From Lingula anatina (lineage: Eukaryota > Brachiopoda > Lingulata > Lingulida > Lingulidae), in the NCBI RefSeq assembly GCF_001039355.2, contig NW_019774336.1:259930-323929 (forward strand): a stretch of 64,000 nucleotides of DNA. Direction: 5' to 3'. A model generated the notes under the pieces. That model did not search any database. It had not been told where the DNA came from and worked only from the letters and a program-made list of their open reading frames with translations. This document shows positions 10,824 through 23,879 of the stretch, in pieces. The stretch's first letter is position 1, and every line of letters begins with the position of its first letter. The translations under genes and the position numbers were made by a program.

Positions 10824-13800
10824 ATGCATGACGCATATGAACCTGCTCCGATCCTTGAAAAACTGCCACTGAGCATCGAATCCATCGCTTCTTATGGTAA
10901 GCTTGTCACAGTGTCACCCTCGCCTTCTATTCTAACACACAATCACAGTCAAGCCTGTGACTGTGTTTATCACCCCCCCCCCTCTGCTCTTCTTGATATC
11001 CTGGATACGACAGTGGTATAATAGCTAAATCACCTAAGTGCTTGTGAGGTTAATTTCTCGACTAATTGTACTATCCAGTAATGGGCATGATTGAATTAGA
11101 AATACTGGTACAAAGGTAGCACTGGTACAACAATACTACTCTCTACCAGGGTTGCATATTTTATTAGGTTGAGAATGTTCCCTGACCTGACCCAGTAACT
11201 TGATAATGTAATCAAACTTGAGATTTCTTCACAGGGTCACAGTGCAAAGAATTACTGTCAATTTAACCAGAGACATATCTGTAAATATCAAGTGAAAAAT
11301 CAGTCTTTGGCCCTGGTAGAGGGCACTAACAATACTGTTTGGCAATATCAGATATAATTGTATCTGTATAGTACTCAGGTATGTTTACAAACCAATGACA
11401 TTTGCTAAAAGTATAATTTACTATGGTTAGTTTAATTTTCAATAGAGCATTGTTGTTTATTTTCACATTTATTGGTGTTATTGTTTATTTATTAATTTTT
11501 TTGTTTTATCATTTTCATTTTGCAGAGGATGTTCTGTTGGTTGGGACAAAACAGGGACATTTGCTAGTATATTCTGTGAAATCCACAGGCTCAGGTATTG
11601 CTTTTTGTAATCGAGTGAGAGTCATAATCAGACATGCTGAACACTTTTCAGAATGGCCGGACATTCGGACCTGCAGTAGTGAAAAATTTGCCAGACCAAA
11701 TGGATTTTTGTTGGACCAAAAATCACCCTATTCGTTTGATACAGAAATTACCAGTAATATTAGAGTAGCTCACTTTGTCTGTGAATGTGATAGGTTTGAA
11801 ATGGAGAGGAAAAACGCTTTTGGTCTTATATAATTTTATTAGTGAAGTATGTCGAATGATGGCTGTGAATTCAAAATTGCGGCTCTTAAACTCTTGTCGG
11901 TCCTGTGGACCGACTATGTCTAATTTTTTACTGGTCCAGACAAATTTTGCTGGTCATGACTGATCGGACTGACAGTTTCAGCATGTCTGCATTATATAGA
12001 TGGACAAGGACCCAAACCTGTCTTCTTTTTTTTTTTTTTCGCTTTAACATCAACTTAATGACCAATGCTCAGTGTTAAGTGAATGTAGAGCCTTTGAAAC
12101 ATATGCAAAAAGTTCCTTTCACAATTAATAAGAATCAATCATTATTGTGCATGAAGGATAATAATAATAATAATAATAATACAGATATGGTATTTAAAAA
12201 TAGTCTGAAATTCATCTTATCATTTAGAGACAAGATTTGATGTCTCCCTGGAAAGGTCCAACAAGTCCTTCTCAAGGAAACCTATACAGCAGGTGAGTAG
12301 CTACAATTTTCCTTTATAAGCCTTAAAAAATATAGATATCATTCTTATACAGGCATTTACCTGTGCCAATTTTTTAAACCATATAACAGAAAATCAGCAA
12401 GGCTTAGGTTAGTCTTGTTCACACCTTGGTGTTACTACCTTTTTGATGTGCCTAAGTACCTTTTAAATTTGTGTGTCCTGGACATAAAACTTGGTATTCT
12501 CTCACCCAGGGTTGATTGCTGCAGTAAATTAGTCACATTCATTTGTACAGTAGCTTAAAGCCAAATCTACTTGCTAAAATAATATAAATGATATCATGTG
12601 CATACATGTACGTGACTTGTAACTGACAGGAAATTAGGTTTCGATAAGATCTAATTGAGGCTGTCACATTTTTCATTTTACTTCAACAATCACCCCAAAT
12701 AAACCAAATGAAATATGGAAATTGAAATATAGCATTAGGATAAAAAAGGGACAGTGTTATTGGGACATAACCCTTTTGGCTTTATGAAGTTTGTCAGTAT
12801 CTGATATCTGTCCTACGAAAAAGCCAAAAAGCAGAGAATTATGCCCAGAATTAAAGTGCTTGATGTGAACATCCTAACTTGGTTATCACCAGTCATTATT
12901 GTCCCAAAACTAATTCCAAATATTAACGAAAGCTTTTTTCCAGGCAACATTAATTAATAACTATTGTAAAATGTAATACAATACAGGAAGGAAAATTTGC
13001 CTGTATTTCAGGGGCGGATCTAGAGGTATTTTCTGACAGTCTTCCAAATTATACTTGTTGATCCATCCTCCATTTTTGACCGTCTTCCAACAGACAAAAT
13101 TAGATATCCGTAAATGTAAACTTGAAAATCTGACCATCTTCCGGAAGACCCAGAAGACAGCCTCAATCCGCCCCTGTATTTGAAGTGCAATACTGTCTAG
13201 TAAAAATTCTTCAAAATATACTTTTATTACATTTAATCAAATCCAGACTATCTCCCACTGCCCTGAGGTATGGCTAAAGGCTTTCAGTTGTCATCAGACT
13301 TTGTAATTTGGGAGAAAAAAGTGAAACAGTAACTTCTGGTGATGAATAATAGGTAATAGTGCTGCAAGGAGTTGTTTTTTATCCCTGATGTACGAGTAGC
13401 TTTTTCTACAGTTTCTATAATTCTCTTAACGTATGAAAATATGCAGGTTTTCTGATATAATAAGACTTTGATAAAATCAAAACCAATAATACTTTTAAAG
13501 TCGAGAGTCGGGATGAATATCGGCAAGGTGGAGATATGTCCCGCCGGCGCTTCCGCAACAGCAAGACTGAAGGACGCAAGTTACAAAGCAAAACATGTTT
13601 AGTCAAGTTAAAGACTTAATTACTGGTTTAACTTCGGCGGCAGTGCCTACTGCTGTGAGCAACATGCGCTGTCCATCGTAATCCCCCTATCATTAACACT
13701 GTCGGGGACGTGCGCATTAGCGCGTCTGATGTAGACAGCGTGTGCTATTAAAGTGACCGGGGACTTATTAGCTATAGTGTACATTTTATTTTTTCAGCTG

Positions 13801-16800
13801 TCTGCTGTTCCAGAATGCAGTGTTTTAATTAGCCTGTCTGATACCGTTGTTAGTGTCCATGATCTGACTGTGTTTAATCAGATTACATGTGTTAAAAAAA
13901 CAGCAGGTGCCTCTTTATTTGCCATAGACTTACAGGTAAGGAGAGCAGGGGACATGTGATATCTGAATTTGAAAGTAAAATGCTCTACAAATTAAATTTT
14001 TAAGTGTTTCTTGTTGTCTAAAAATTAGTGGTACACAGTTTATTCTTTTTTAGAACCATGTCTCATCAAAAAAATTGAAAAGGAAAAAAAGGTAATAATC
14101 TGGTTGATATAAGCAACAAAATACTGGAAGCAAAATGTTAGAGACTAAAAAGAGGTGCATCTCTTATCGAATAATCATTTTAGTTTAAAACCACCATGAG
14201 TAGTAATTATAAATAAATTATAAATAAATTATACACTCAGTTTCCTTCATGGTTTGCTTATTATAATAATAAATACTTTTCTGTGTGCAGAAATTAGTTG
14301 CTGAATGAATAAACAAGAAATAAAATACCGAGTAAATAAAATTTTTCAAAAAAAAAAATTAGAAAAATTCTAAATCCAAAAAATACTGGAAACATGAATG
14401 TTTTCTTTTAGAATGCCCAGTTAAATATATTTGTGACGATTGTTGATTAGCATTGGTATTTTGATTGTAATAAGATAGCCAGTTATTTCGTCTGGTTAGT
14501 GAAAAAAAAGAAGGGAAAGAAGAAAACAACGGGCTCGTCCGGGATTTGAACCCGGGACCTCTCGCACCCAAAGCGAGAATCATACCCCTAGACCAACGAG
14601 CCATGTTGAAGGAGGTGGGGAAACAATAGGTTGTATATAGCAGGAGATGCCTTTATTATTCACGGAAGGTTTAAGTGATGTTTTCTTTTTTGTTACAATG
14701 AATTTTTCATACAAATATAATATAATAAAAAATAACCCCATTTGAATCTGTGAATTATGCTGCCAAATCCAAATGTAAAATTTTGTCCTTGCAGCAGGTG
14801 CGCTATTTACGGAAACGAGGCTCGTGTTTAGAGGATGCTTGTCTTGTTTTGTTTTGAACTTTCGACCACCTGAAATACCTTGTGTCTACACGAGGTTTGA
14901 AACAAAGACATTTTCTTATAGATGATATTTACATGAAACCTACATGTTATTCTTATTATAATTTTCATTGTTTTGCAATTTTGAGTGACCTGTGTGAATA
15001 ATCTCCAAACATGACGTCATCGCACGTGCTGACATCTTTCGTTAAGGAAGCGAATCGGATAAATTTTTAACAAAATTTTGTGGAAATAATGCTCATTAGA
15101 TAATATTACGCGTTTTCAAGGATGATATTCTGTCAAATATTATTCTTATGTGTTAAAACTATACTAGATGGTGATCAGTTTTATACCAATATGAACTGAT
15201 GCGAAGTTGCTGTTCTTATTCTACTAATTCATGTCGAAGAATATATGTGGCTCGTTGGTCTAGGGGTATGATTCTCGCTTAGGGTGCGAGAGGTCCCGGG
15301 TTCAATTCCCGGACGAGCCCTTGCTCTTTTTTCTGCTTTCAAATGTGTTTATGTGTGGTCTTGGAAGCAGTGAAAATGTAAGGAACCGGACAACGTGCCA
15401 GTATTTTGCAGAAAAAAAATGAAAGAAGGGAAATACAAAATGTTCTTGGAAATGTATACATCTTCCAAAACTAATGCAATCCAGTTAATATAAATACCTT
15501 TTTAGTGGTATGCACTCAAAAAGCACACTTATTTCCATATATTGGACATATTATTGGTATTGAATAAAATTGAAGTTTACTGATATTTTTGCCCTAATAG
15601 GTTATGGCCATACATGCATGTTGGTTTTAATGCCCAGACACATTTTTATAATGTGATTTGGAAAATGAAGTTAAAGAAATTAATTTGGTATTTCAGAAGG
15701 AAACTTCACTTACAGGAGATGTAAAACATACACTCAGAATGTGTGTAGCAGTAAGGAGAAAATTGCAGTTGTTTTATTGGAAGAACCGAGATTTCTATGA
15801 GTTACAGGTAAACTGCTCTGTTCTCTCTCTCTCTATATATATATTATAATTTGATATACATGATATTTTTTTATACATTTAAAAGATATTAGAAGGGTTA
15901 TTAGAAAAATATGTGCATATTAAATCATTATCATTTGAATTCATAAAGTTTGCATGTATCTTACTTGTTCAAGTTCAAGTTCATTTTTGTCATATTTGCA
16001 GATTGACCTGAGTGTTCCTGACATTCCTAAAGCCATGGCTTGGTGCAAGGATTCCATTTGTGTGGGTTTCAAAAGAGACTATTTCCTTATTAAGGTACAA
16101 CAGGGTTCTTTTTTTTTTTTTCATTCCCATTCTTAATGATTAGGGGCAGATTAAGATTCAGACAACAAACAGAATGTCCAAATTAATGACTCTAACCACA
16201 AATTAAGTATCTGAGCATGAATCAGTAGCCACAAGCACAGCATTTTGGCACAAGAGCAGTTATGACTCTGTGTTAGGTCTACAAATTATACTTAATTTGT
16301 GGCTCGAGTCAATAAGTTGGGCATTCATGCTCCCAAATCTAAGGCTCATGCTAATGACAACAATGTTTGTTTATGAGGCCTAAGAGGAGATATCTCATAA
16401 ATTATTTGATCTACATGCAGATAGCAATGTTGGGACATAACTGTACATGTCTTATTGAAATACATATAATAACAAAAAAGCATCAGTTTTTAAAAGTATA
16501 AGATCCTGCACAGGCAGTAGATAAAACATTTCACTTTTTTTTTTTTTTTCAGGTTGAGTCTGGTGATTTGAAGGAGCTCTTCCCCACAGGTGCTCGTATG
16601 GAGCCTCTAGTCACCAAGCTGTCTGAAGACAGGCTAGCCCTGCAGAGAGATGACATGTCAGTTTTCATTAACTCAGAGGGAAATCCCGTTTTGAAATATG
16701 GTCTTAACTGGTCTGATATTCCAGCCATTATGGGTATGTTCAAATATGATGGGAACAGTTAATATAATTTTTGTAGGGGTTGAACTCCCAGGATGTAGAT

Positions 16801-19800
16801 ACGTTGAGTATCATATTTAAAAACATTATGAATGCCTTAGTTGAAGCTTCAAACTGTATTTTTGAGGATATATCACTTATATACCACCATTTAGATATGC
16901 ATAATTTTTTTATTTATTTTTTATTTATTAATTTCAATATTTTATTTTTTTTAATTAGAATATAACGATGATTTTATCTTTCATCTAGAGCATCATCCTC
17001 CATACATCTTGGCAGTTCTTCCAAAATACATAGAGATCCGGACAATCAGTCCAAGGACACTCATCCAGCAGATTGAACTTAACAAGCCCAAATTCATTTG
17101 CAAAGGAAGGTAGGAACCAAAAATGGACTAAAGTTAAATAAATGTAGGCCATTCAGTTTATTTATATCAATGAAAAGGTTTAAGTTTGAATTAAGCTTTA
17201 CTAGTCCACTTATATTCATGAAGTACAAGAATAAAGTCAAAAGTTTTTAATATGTCAATTGATATTGCTATGTTTTTCATAACCAATTGCTAGAAATACT
17301 ATTTCAAATATACTTTCATTTAACACATAATGAAGAAATATTTATTAACTATAAAAATTGTATTTAGTTTTTAGCTAGTTTTCAAAATTATTTATTTATT
17401 TATTTATTTTCCATGATAAACTGGCTAAAAAGTGCTTGAAAGTAGATACCTTGTACATGTTTATACAATATACCTGTATAAATATAAATATATTTGAATG
17501 AAATTTGTAACATGTCATACCTCTATGAATATAAAAATATTTGAATTGAATTCATAACATATCAAGGTAGAATTTGTTGGGTCTTTCCTTCAGCCATGTG
17601 TATGTGGCATCTAGTAACTATGTGTGGAGATTGGCCCCCATTCCAATCACCAGGCAGATAGGGCAGCTGCTGGCACAGAAGGAGTTTGAATTGGCATTGG
17701 TGCTTGCTGTAAGTTTAGCTATCTATTGTTAGTATTATTTCTTTACTTTTACTACTATATATGATGGTAGCAGAGAAATAGAATGGGTGATTCAACACCC
17801 ATAAATATGTTTGGCATAGAATATGATGTTCAAAAATTGTCTATTATAAAAGGCACATTGGACAAAAATTGGCGAAAAATGCCTCATGCATGCATGCATG
17901 AAATAAATGTGCTTTCTATACACTAACCTTAGTTTCCAGTGTCAGTTTTATACCCATTTGTTATTTTGTTGTAATAACACTGGCCCTTAGAATATTACCT
18001 CCTGTCACTGATGTGAGCCAAATACATGTACATGATCATGAATCTTGTCTATNTAACGCGAAAACACGCATATGAAATTTATCTCCAAGCTGAGGAGAGC
18101 GACGCAGACGAAACCTTGAGACCGGAGGCCCCCCGTAGCTAGCTCCGCCCACCGTAACAGACATCGGACAATAGAAAGGCTTGCGTGTAATCTCCTTCTG
18201 TTATAACTCCTTGTTTAACAACAAGTGAAATATGAATGCTTTCAACATGTGATATTTCAGGCAGATAAAAATTATCAATACTAATTCTCTTTATTATAAT
18301 GTGAGAAAACTTTTTTGAAATTTAATTTTTTTTTTCAGAATATGACAAATGAAGAAGAAGCAGAAAAACAAGTCAGGATACAAAAGATTCAAAACCTTTA
18401 TGCCTTCAATTTATTTTCCCAACACCGTTTTGAAGAGTCCTTAAAAATATTTGCTGAACTGGGCACTGGTATGTGAGAATATTTACAGGAAATAATTAAG
18501 TGATGTGGTAAACTTTAATCAACCATTTTATTGCACTGGAGGTAACATCAAAACATCTTTGGCTTCATTCACATGCAATGTCTATTTTCTAAATTCTATT
18601 TTCTGTTCGCGGTATGTCTTATGATCACGGTCTGTGCCCTGAATATCCCGCGGCGTAATTACTGGCAGCGCGAGCCAGTTACTATATGTTACTATAAGTA
18701 ACTGGCTCGCGCTGCCAGTAATTACGCGGCGGGATATTCAGGGCACAGACCGTGATCATAAGATAGCGCAAATAGAAAATAGATTTTTAGAAAATAGACA
18801 TTCCATGTGAACGAAGCCTTTGTCATTTGATTGAAATGATTTGTGATAAATAGACTTTTTTCAAAGTGATTTAACCTTTTAGAAAGAGTAATATGATGTT
18901 TCAAAAGAAGTGTCCTATGTTTATTCCACAAATAGTCTAGCTTAAATCAGCAGATTTTATAACACGGGGTTTGCACTTCTGAGGTGTGGAAGAAGGCCAG
19001 TATAGATCCCAGTATGATCTGCTCCAATATGCAGAAAGTAATTAGACTATTTAGTTTCAAGTTAGCCAGTAAAAAAATTGTCCTTTAGCCTTGTGCTTAA
19101 TACACAACTAAGCTATGTCATTAGTTCTCAGTACATGTTTGTTTTAATTTTTATTCCTATATTTCCAGATCCTGCTAATGTAATTGGGTTATATCCCAAT
19201 TTGTTGCCATCAGAGTTCAGGAACAAATTGTCCTACCCTGACAAAACTCCGGATTTATCTGGGGGAGAATTGGAGAAAGGGATACTGGCCTTGATTGAAT
19301 ATCTCACACAGGTAAAGATCTTAATGCAATCAATATTAAAGTAGTGTAGTAGTGATTTAAAGGAGCATAATACGTTATACTTTTTTCTTTGCAATATCAT
19401 GTGACTTAAATTGTACAGGTGACTTTGAAAACCACTATTTTCAGGCATTCAGACAAACTGATTATAGTTCTAAGGCATATATTTCTGAAAAGTATGTCTC
19501 TTTACATAGAATAGTACCATGATACAATGGATTTTTTTTCTTTCAGAGAAGGAATGAACTACAGAAAGATTTATCTGTGTCAAAGGAGAAAGAATTGGTA
19601 TCATCTGCTATAGTAGAAGGCAGCACAACTATAAAGTCCAGAAAACAGCTTGGACAGATCATTGACACCACTTTGCTCAAATGTTATTTACTGGTGAGTA
19701 CATATAGGCCTTTAAAATGGATAAGGCCTTTTCTATCTCGAACCTAAGGTTTGTGAGCACAAATGGCCAAATTAATGACTCAAACCACAAATTAACTACT

Positions 19801-22800
19801 CCAAGGTAAAATTACTTGCCACAAGCACAGCGTTTCATTACACAAACTGTTTATTTGCTTATCTACCCTTCGGTTTGTTCTGTATGAGCCAGAGATTGTT
19901 GAGAATGCATTACTGCCATATAAAACTAACCCATAGGGGGCGTTTGTATACAGCCAGAGACCTGGATGGAAGCTGGTGGAAGTTGTTTGTGTAATGAAAC
20001 ACTAAGCTTGTAGCAAGTAATTTTATGTTGGGCTAGTTATTTGTGGCTGGAGTCATTTATTTGTGCATTTGTGCTTCTAAATATAAGGCTCGTGTTAGAA
20101 AACAGCAATTATGGTTTATGAGGCCTGACTTAGTAGTTGGCATGAACTTTATTTATACCAATGTTTGCATCAATACTAATTGGCTAGAAAGCACTAGACT
20201 AGGTTACTTGACATAGCATTTTTAAGTTTTTCCTAAAGCATCAGATTTACATGAATTTGCAATCATGCACTGAATAGTTTTCCAAAAGACATGATAGATA
20301 ATCCCCTAAAAGATAAAATATGGCAAGACCTTAAGTTAGCCTTTGTTGTTTCAGACCAATGATGCTCTTGTTGCTCCTCTCTTGAGACTGAAAGACAACA
20401 ACTGTCACCTGGAGGAGAGCGAACGTGTTCTGAAAAAACAACAGAAATGGAGCGAGCTAATCATCCTTTATGAAAGAAAAGGCTATCATAAAAAAGGTAA
20501 ATGTCATCTTTGACACATTTCAGTTGGATTAGGCATTTTCATTTGAAAATACATATTTCTTCTAGAATTCAAAAGACAGACAATATAAGTTCAAGATAAC
20601 TTTAATGAATAAATAATTAATAGATCAATACATTGAGCAAATTAAATTTGAGAAAGTATGAGCTTCAAGAAGTGCCGTGAAAAGTATATTCCAAGCATTA
20701 TTATTATTTATTATTTTTTTTTTGGGGGGGGGGAGCAGGGGAGTTCTTGTTCTTTGCATCTTTATAAAATACTTCTGGTTTCTTTCAAGCTCTTGACTTG
20801 CTGTTGAAGTTATCTGAGAAAGACTCTGGGTCACGCTCCTCACAGTGGGCAGGGCACGAGAGGACCAAAGACTACCTCATGAGACTGGGTATGTGTTGAT
20901 GTGGGAGGTGGTACATTGTATTACATGTATAAATACTACTTATGTGAATCTGTTTGAACACAGTAAAATTCTGCTGAATGAGAGAACCTCATATTTAAGT
21001 GTACCAGTCAGTAAAATTTTGAAATTACAGGAACATTTATGACATGCAACTTTGTGCAGGTATTATTAATTTTTTTTCACAAAATAAAACTTTAAAATAA
21101 AATTTTACATGTACTTCAGAACAAGAATTTTTTTATTAGATTATAATATTTTCATTTTTTATTTTTGGCAAATGTTTTTGCACCACTTTAGGTACATGTG
21201 CATGTTGATATTAATTAACTTGAACAGTTGAAAAAAAATAACCTTTTTATAGCTGGTTTAGGTGTTGACTTTGTCTTTAAGTAGTGCCATGCTACATAAG
21301 TCTTTTTATTGCCTTTATTATGAAGTCGTGTCGTTTTTCTCTATTTGTTTTTCTTTATTTGTCACAATTTAGGTGGAGAACACATAGACATTATTTTTAC
21401 ATATGCAAAGTGGGTTCTGCAAGCATCTCCAGAGGATGGCTTAGAGGTACAGATTATTTGCAGTTTTTATTTGTATAGCCATGTGTATAGTATGACTTTT
21501 TTCAAAAAGTAGTATTTTTGGATTATGGTTGTCATAATTGTGGGGCATAACAATTGGTGGTTATCAAGTGGTTATCTAGATTTCATTGAACTTTACATTG
21601 TCAAAGCAGCCTATGTAGCCCAAGCTTCCTGCTGTTTGGCCTACTTTTGTCATTAGATCTTTTTTTTTTTCTAGATATTTACAGCTGATACAACAGAAGC
21701 AGAAGGGTTGCCGCGTAAAAAAGTACTAGAATACCTGGAACACATCTCAAAGGATTTAGCTATGCCATATTTAGTAAGTTGATATGAAAATTTGTTGTTG
21801 ATAAAAATAGGAAAATAGAACTGGTTTAACATATGATTATAAAGAAGCTAATTTTTAATATTTTAATGAAATTGTGTGTTGTTAAGCCTTATTAATTTCT
21901 AAGGATAAATATATTCAATTTATTTAACAGGAACATATCATAGTCACTTGTCATGACCAGACACCAGAGTTTCACAATAAGCTTGTGAATTTGTACAGAG
22001 AAAAGGTGCAGGCACTTATGACAGAATATTTGCAGCAGTTACCAGAAGGTTAGAAATAATTTTTTTCAATATTTGACCTTTTTTTATTTTTTAAAACAGA
22101 CTTAGTGAGAAATGTATCACTCATCATTTGGGAGGTTAAGTATATTTTGGTTTGCCGTAGGTGTTGATAACTTGCCCATCAAAGATTAATAATGTTAGAT
22201 TAATATTGTTTTGTGGCTTTAAACACAAATAAAACTGAAATGGGACAGAACCTTATCAAATATTTTACAAGAGGAAGTTCTTTTAACTAAAATTTCTATG
22301 CTACTGCAATGTACATCAAGATTGTTTTCTCCCAGGCACATCAGCAGGGTGGTTTGGTGGGGGTCAGAAAGACTGGTTGGAAAAGGCTCAGTCTGAATCA
22401 AAATTTGAACTAGATACTTTGTCATTTTTCAAATTGGGTTAACTAAGGGGTAAAATGGTCCATTCTTTTTTTTTTTTTTTTTTTTTTTTTTCTTTTAGAA
22501 AAATAACTCATATTATGAAATTGCTGGCTACAAGCCTCCCTCTGTATCTTACACTTTAATCTAGTATCTGTTTTCTAAGGAGTTGTACCCCATGGACTGT
22601 GGAGTCACAAGCATCATTTTAAACTGTACTGCAATAAACCAATTTGATTACTCAGTTATGAAAGTGATAATCGGTTCACTTTTTTATTGCTTTTATTTTC
22701 AAGGTCAGCTCCCAGCTCAAGCAGGAAAGGAGCCAGGAGAATTAGGAGAACTAAGGGAAAAGTTCATCACTTTTCTAGAAATGTCTGACAAATATCAGCC

Positions 22801-23836
22801 AGAGAGACTACTCACTCATTTTCCTTTAGATGGTAGGCATAGATCATTATAGAATTTTTGCAGTATTTGAAGTTGGGATGCGTTATGATTTTGTGTAAGG
22901 GTACAGTTAAGGCCAGTCTAATTTATTACTAATTTAGATGGTTATATTGCAAAAAAAGTGATTTTCCTTAAAACTTTATCCATTCATCCATTCATCCATA
23001 CCAAGGCATAACTTCCACAAATCACTTTTTATTTCATCTCAGTTTCTCACCATTTCTTTGCTACAAAGGTATTCATCCTGCACACTCTAATTAGTGCTAA
23101 AATGGTGCACACTTCATCTTTTTTATCTCTAGTAGGAGAGGTTTGTAATCAGTACTTGTTTTTGCTTTAGATCATGTTCTCCTTTCATAAAAATGGATTC
23201 CTTATGTGTTTTGTTTCTACACATTTCATTAGACATAATTTAAGCATATTCAAAATATTAAACTGTTCAACGATATCTAAAACATGCACTAAAACACCAC
23301 TGTGCCATTCTTCAATTTTAGGATTCTATGAAGAAAGAGCCATTTTATTAGGTCAGTTAGGGAGGCATGAACAGGCACTTTATATCTATGTGCATCTTTT
23401 GCAAAACACAAGGAAGGCAGAATTGTAAGTATGCTTTGATAGCATCCCCAAAATACTGCCAAGTTTCATTTCATTTATTAGTAAGCTTTCTCTTTTGAAT
23501 ATATATATACTAGTATGCTTTATTAATACTTTCTACACCAGACTGAGCTGGTGAAAATGTACAGAAATAAAGAAATAGCAACAAAAGTAATGATAATATA
23601 TGGTTTAAGCTTGATTGTACCAATATACCATGAGCATAACATGGTTATCATCTTTTTGAAAATATCCTTTATAGAATATAATAATAATTAAGTCATCCTA
23701 CATTGTAATGTAAAAAGCTCTACTATGATGAATCTGATATGTTGTTTTTCATAAATAGGTACTGCAAGAAGCACTTTGACAAAAACAAAGAGGGTAATAA
23801 GGAGGTAGGGTGTAAGGTCTGCCATACATGTACATC

Positions 23837-23879
<43 letters not shown>

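Noticed and set aside
13500-13780. GC-richer stretch in VPS39 intron 3 as a possible inserted gene or CpG island
   Set aside because: No ORF, no inverted ends and no promoter elements that I could support; left as intron.
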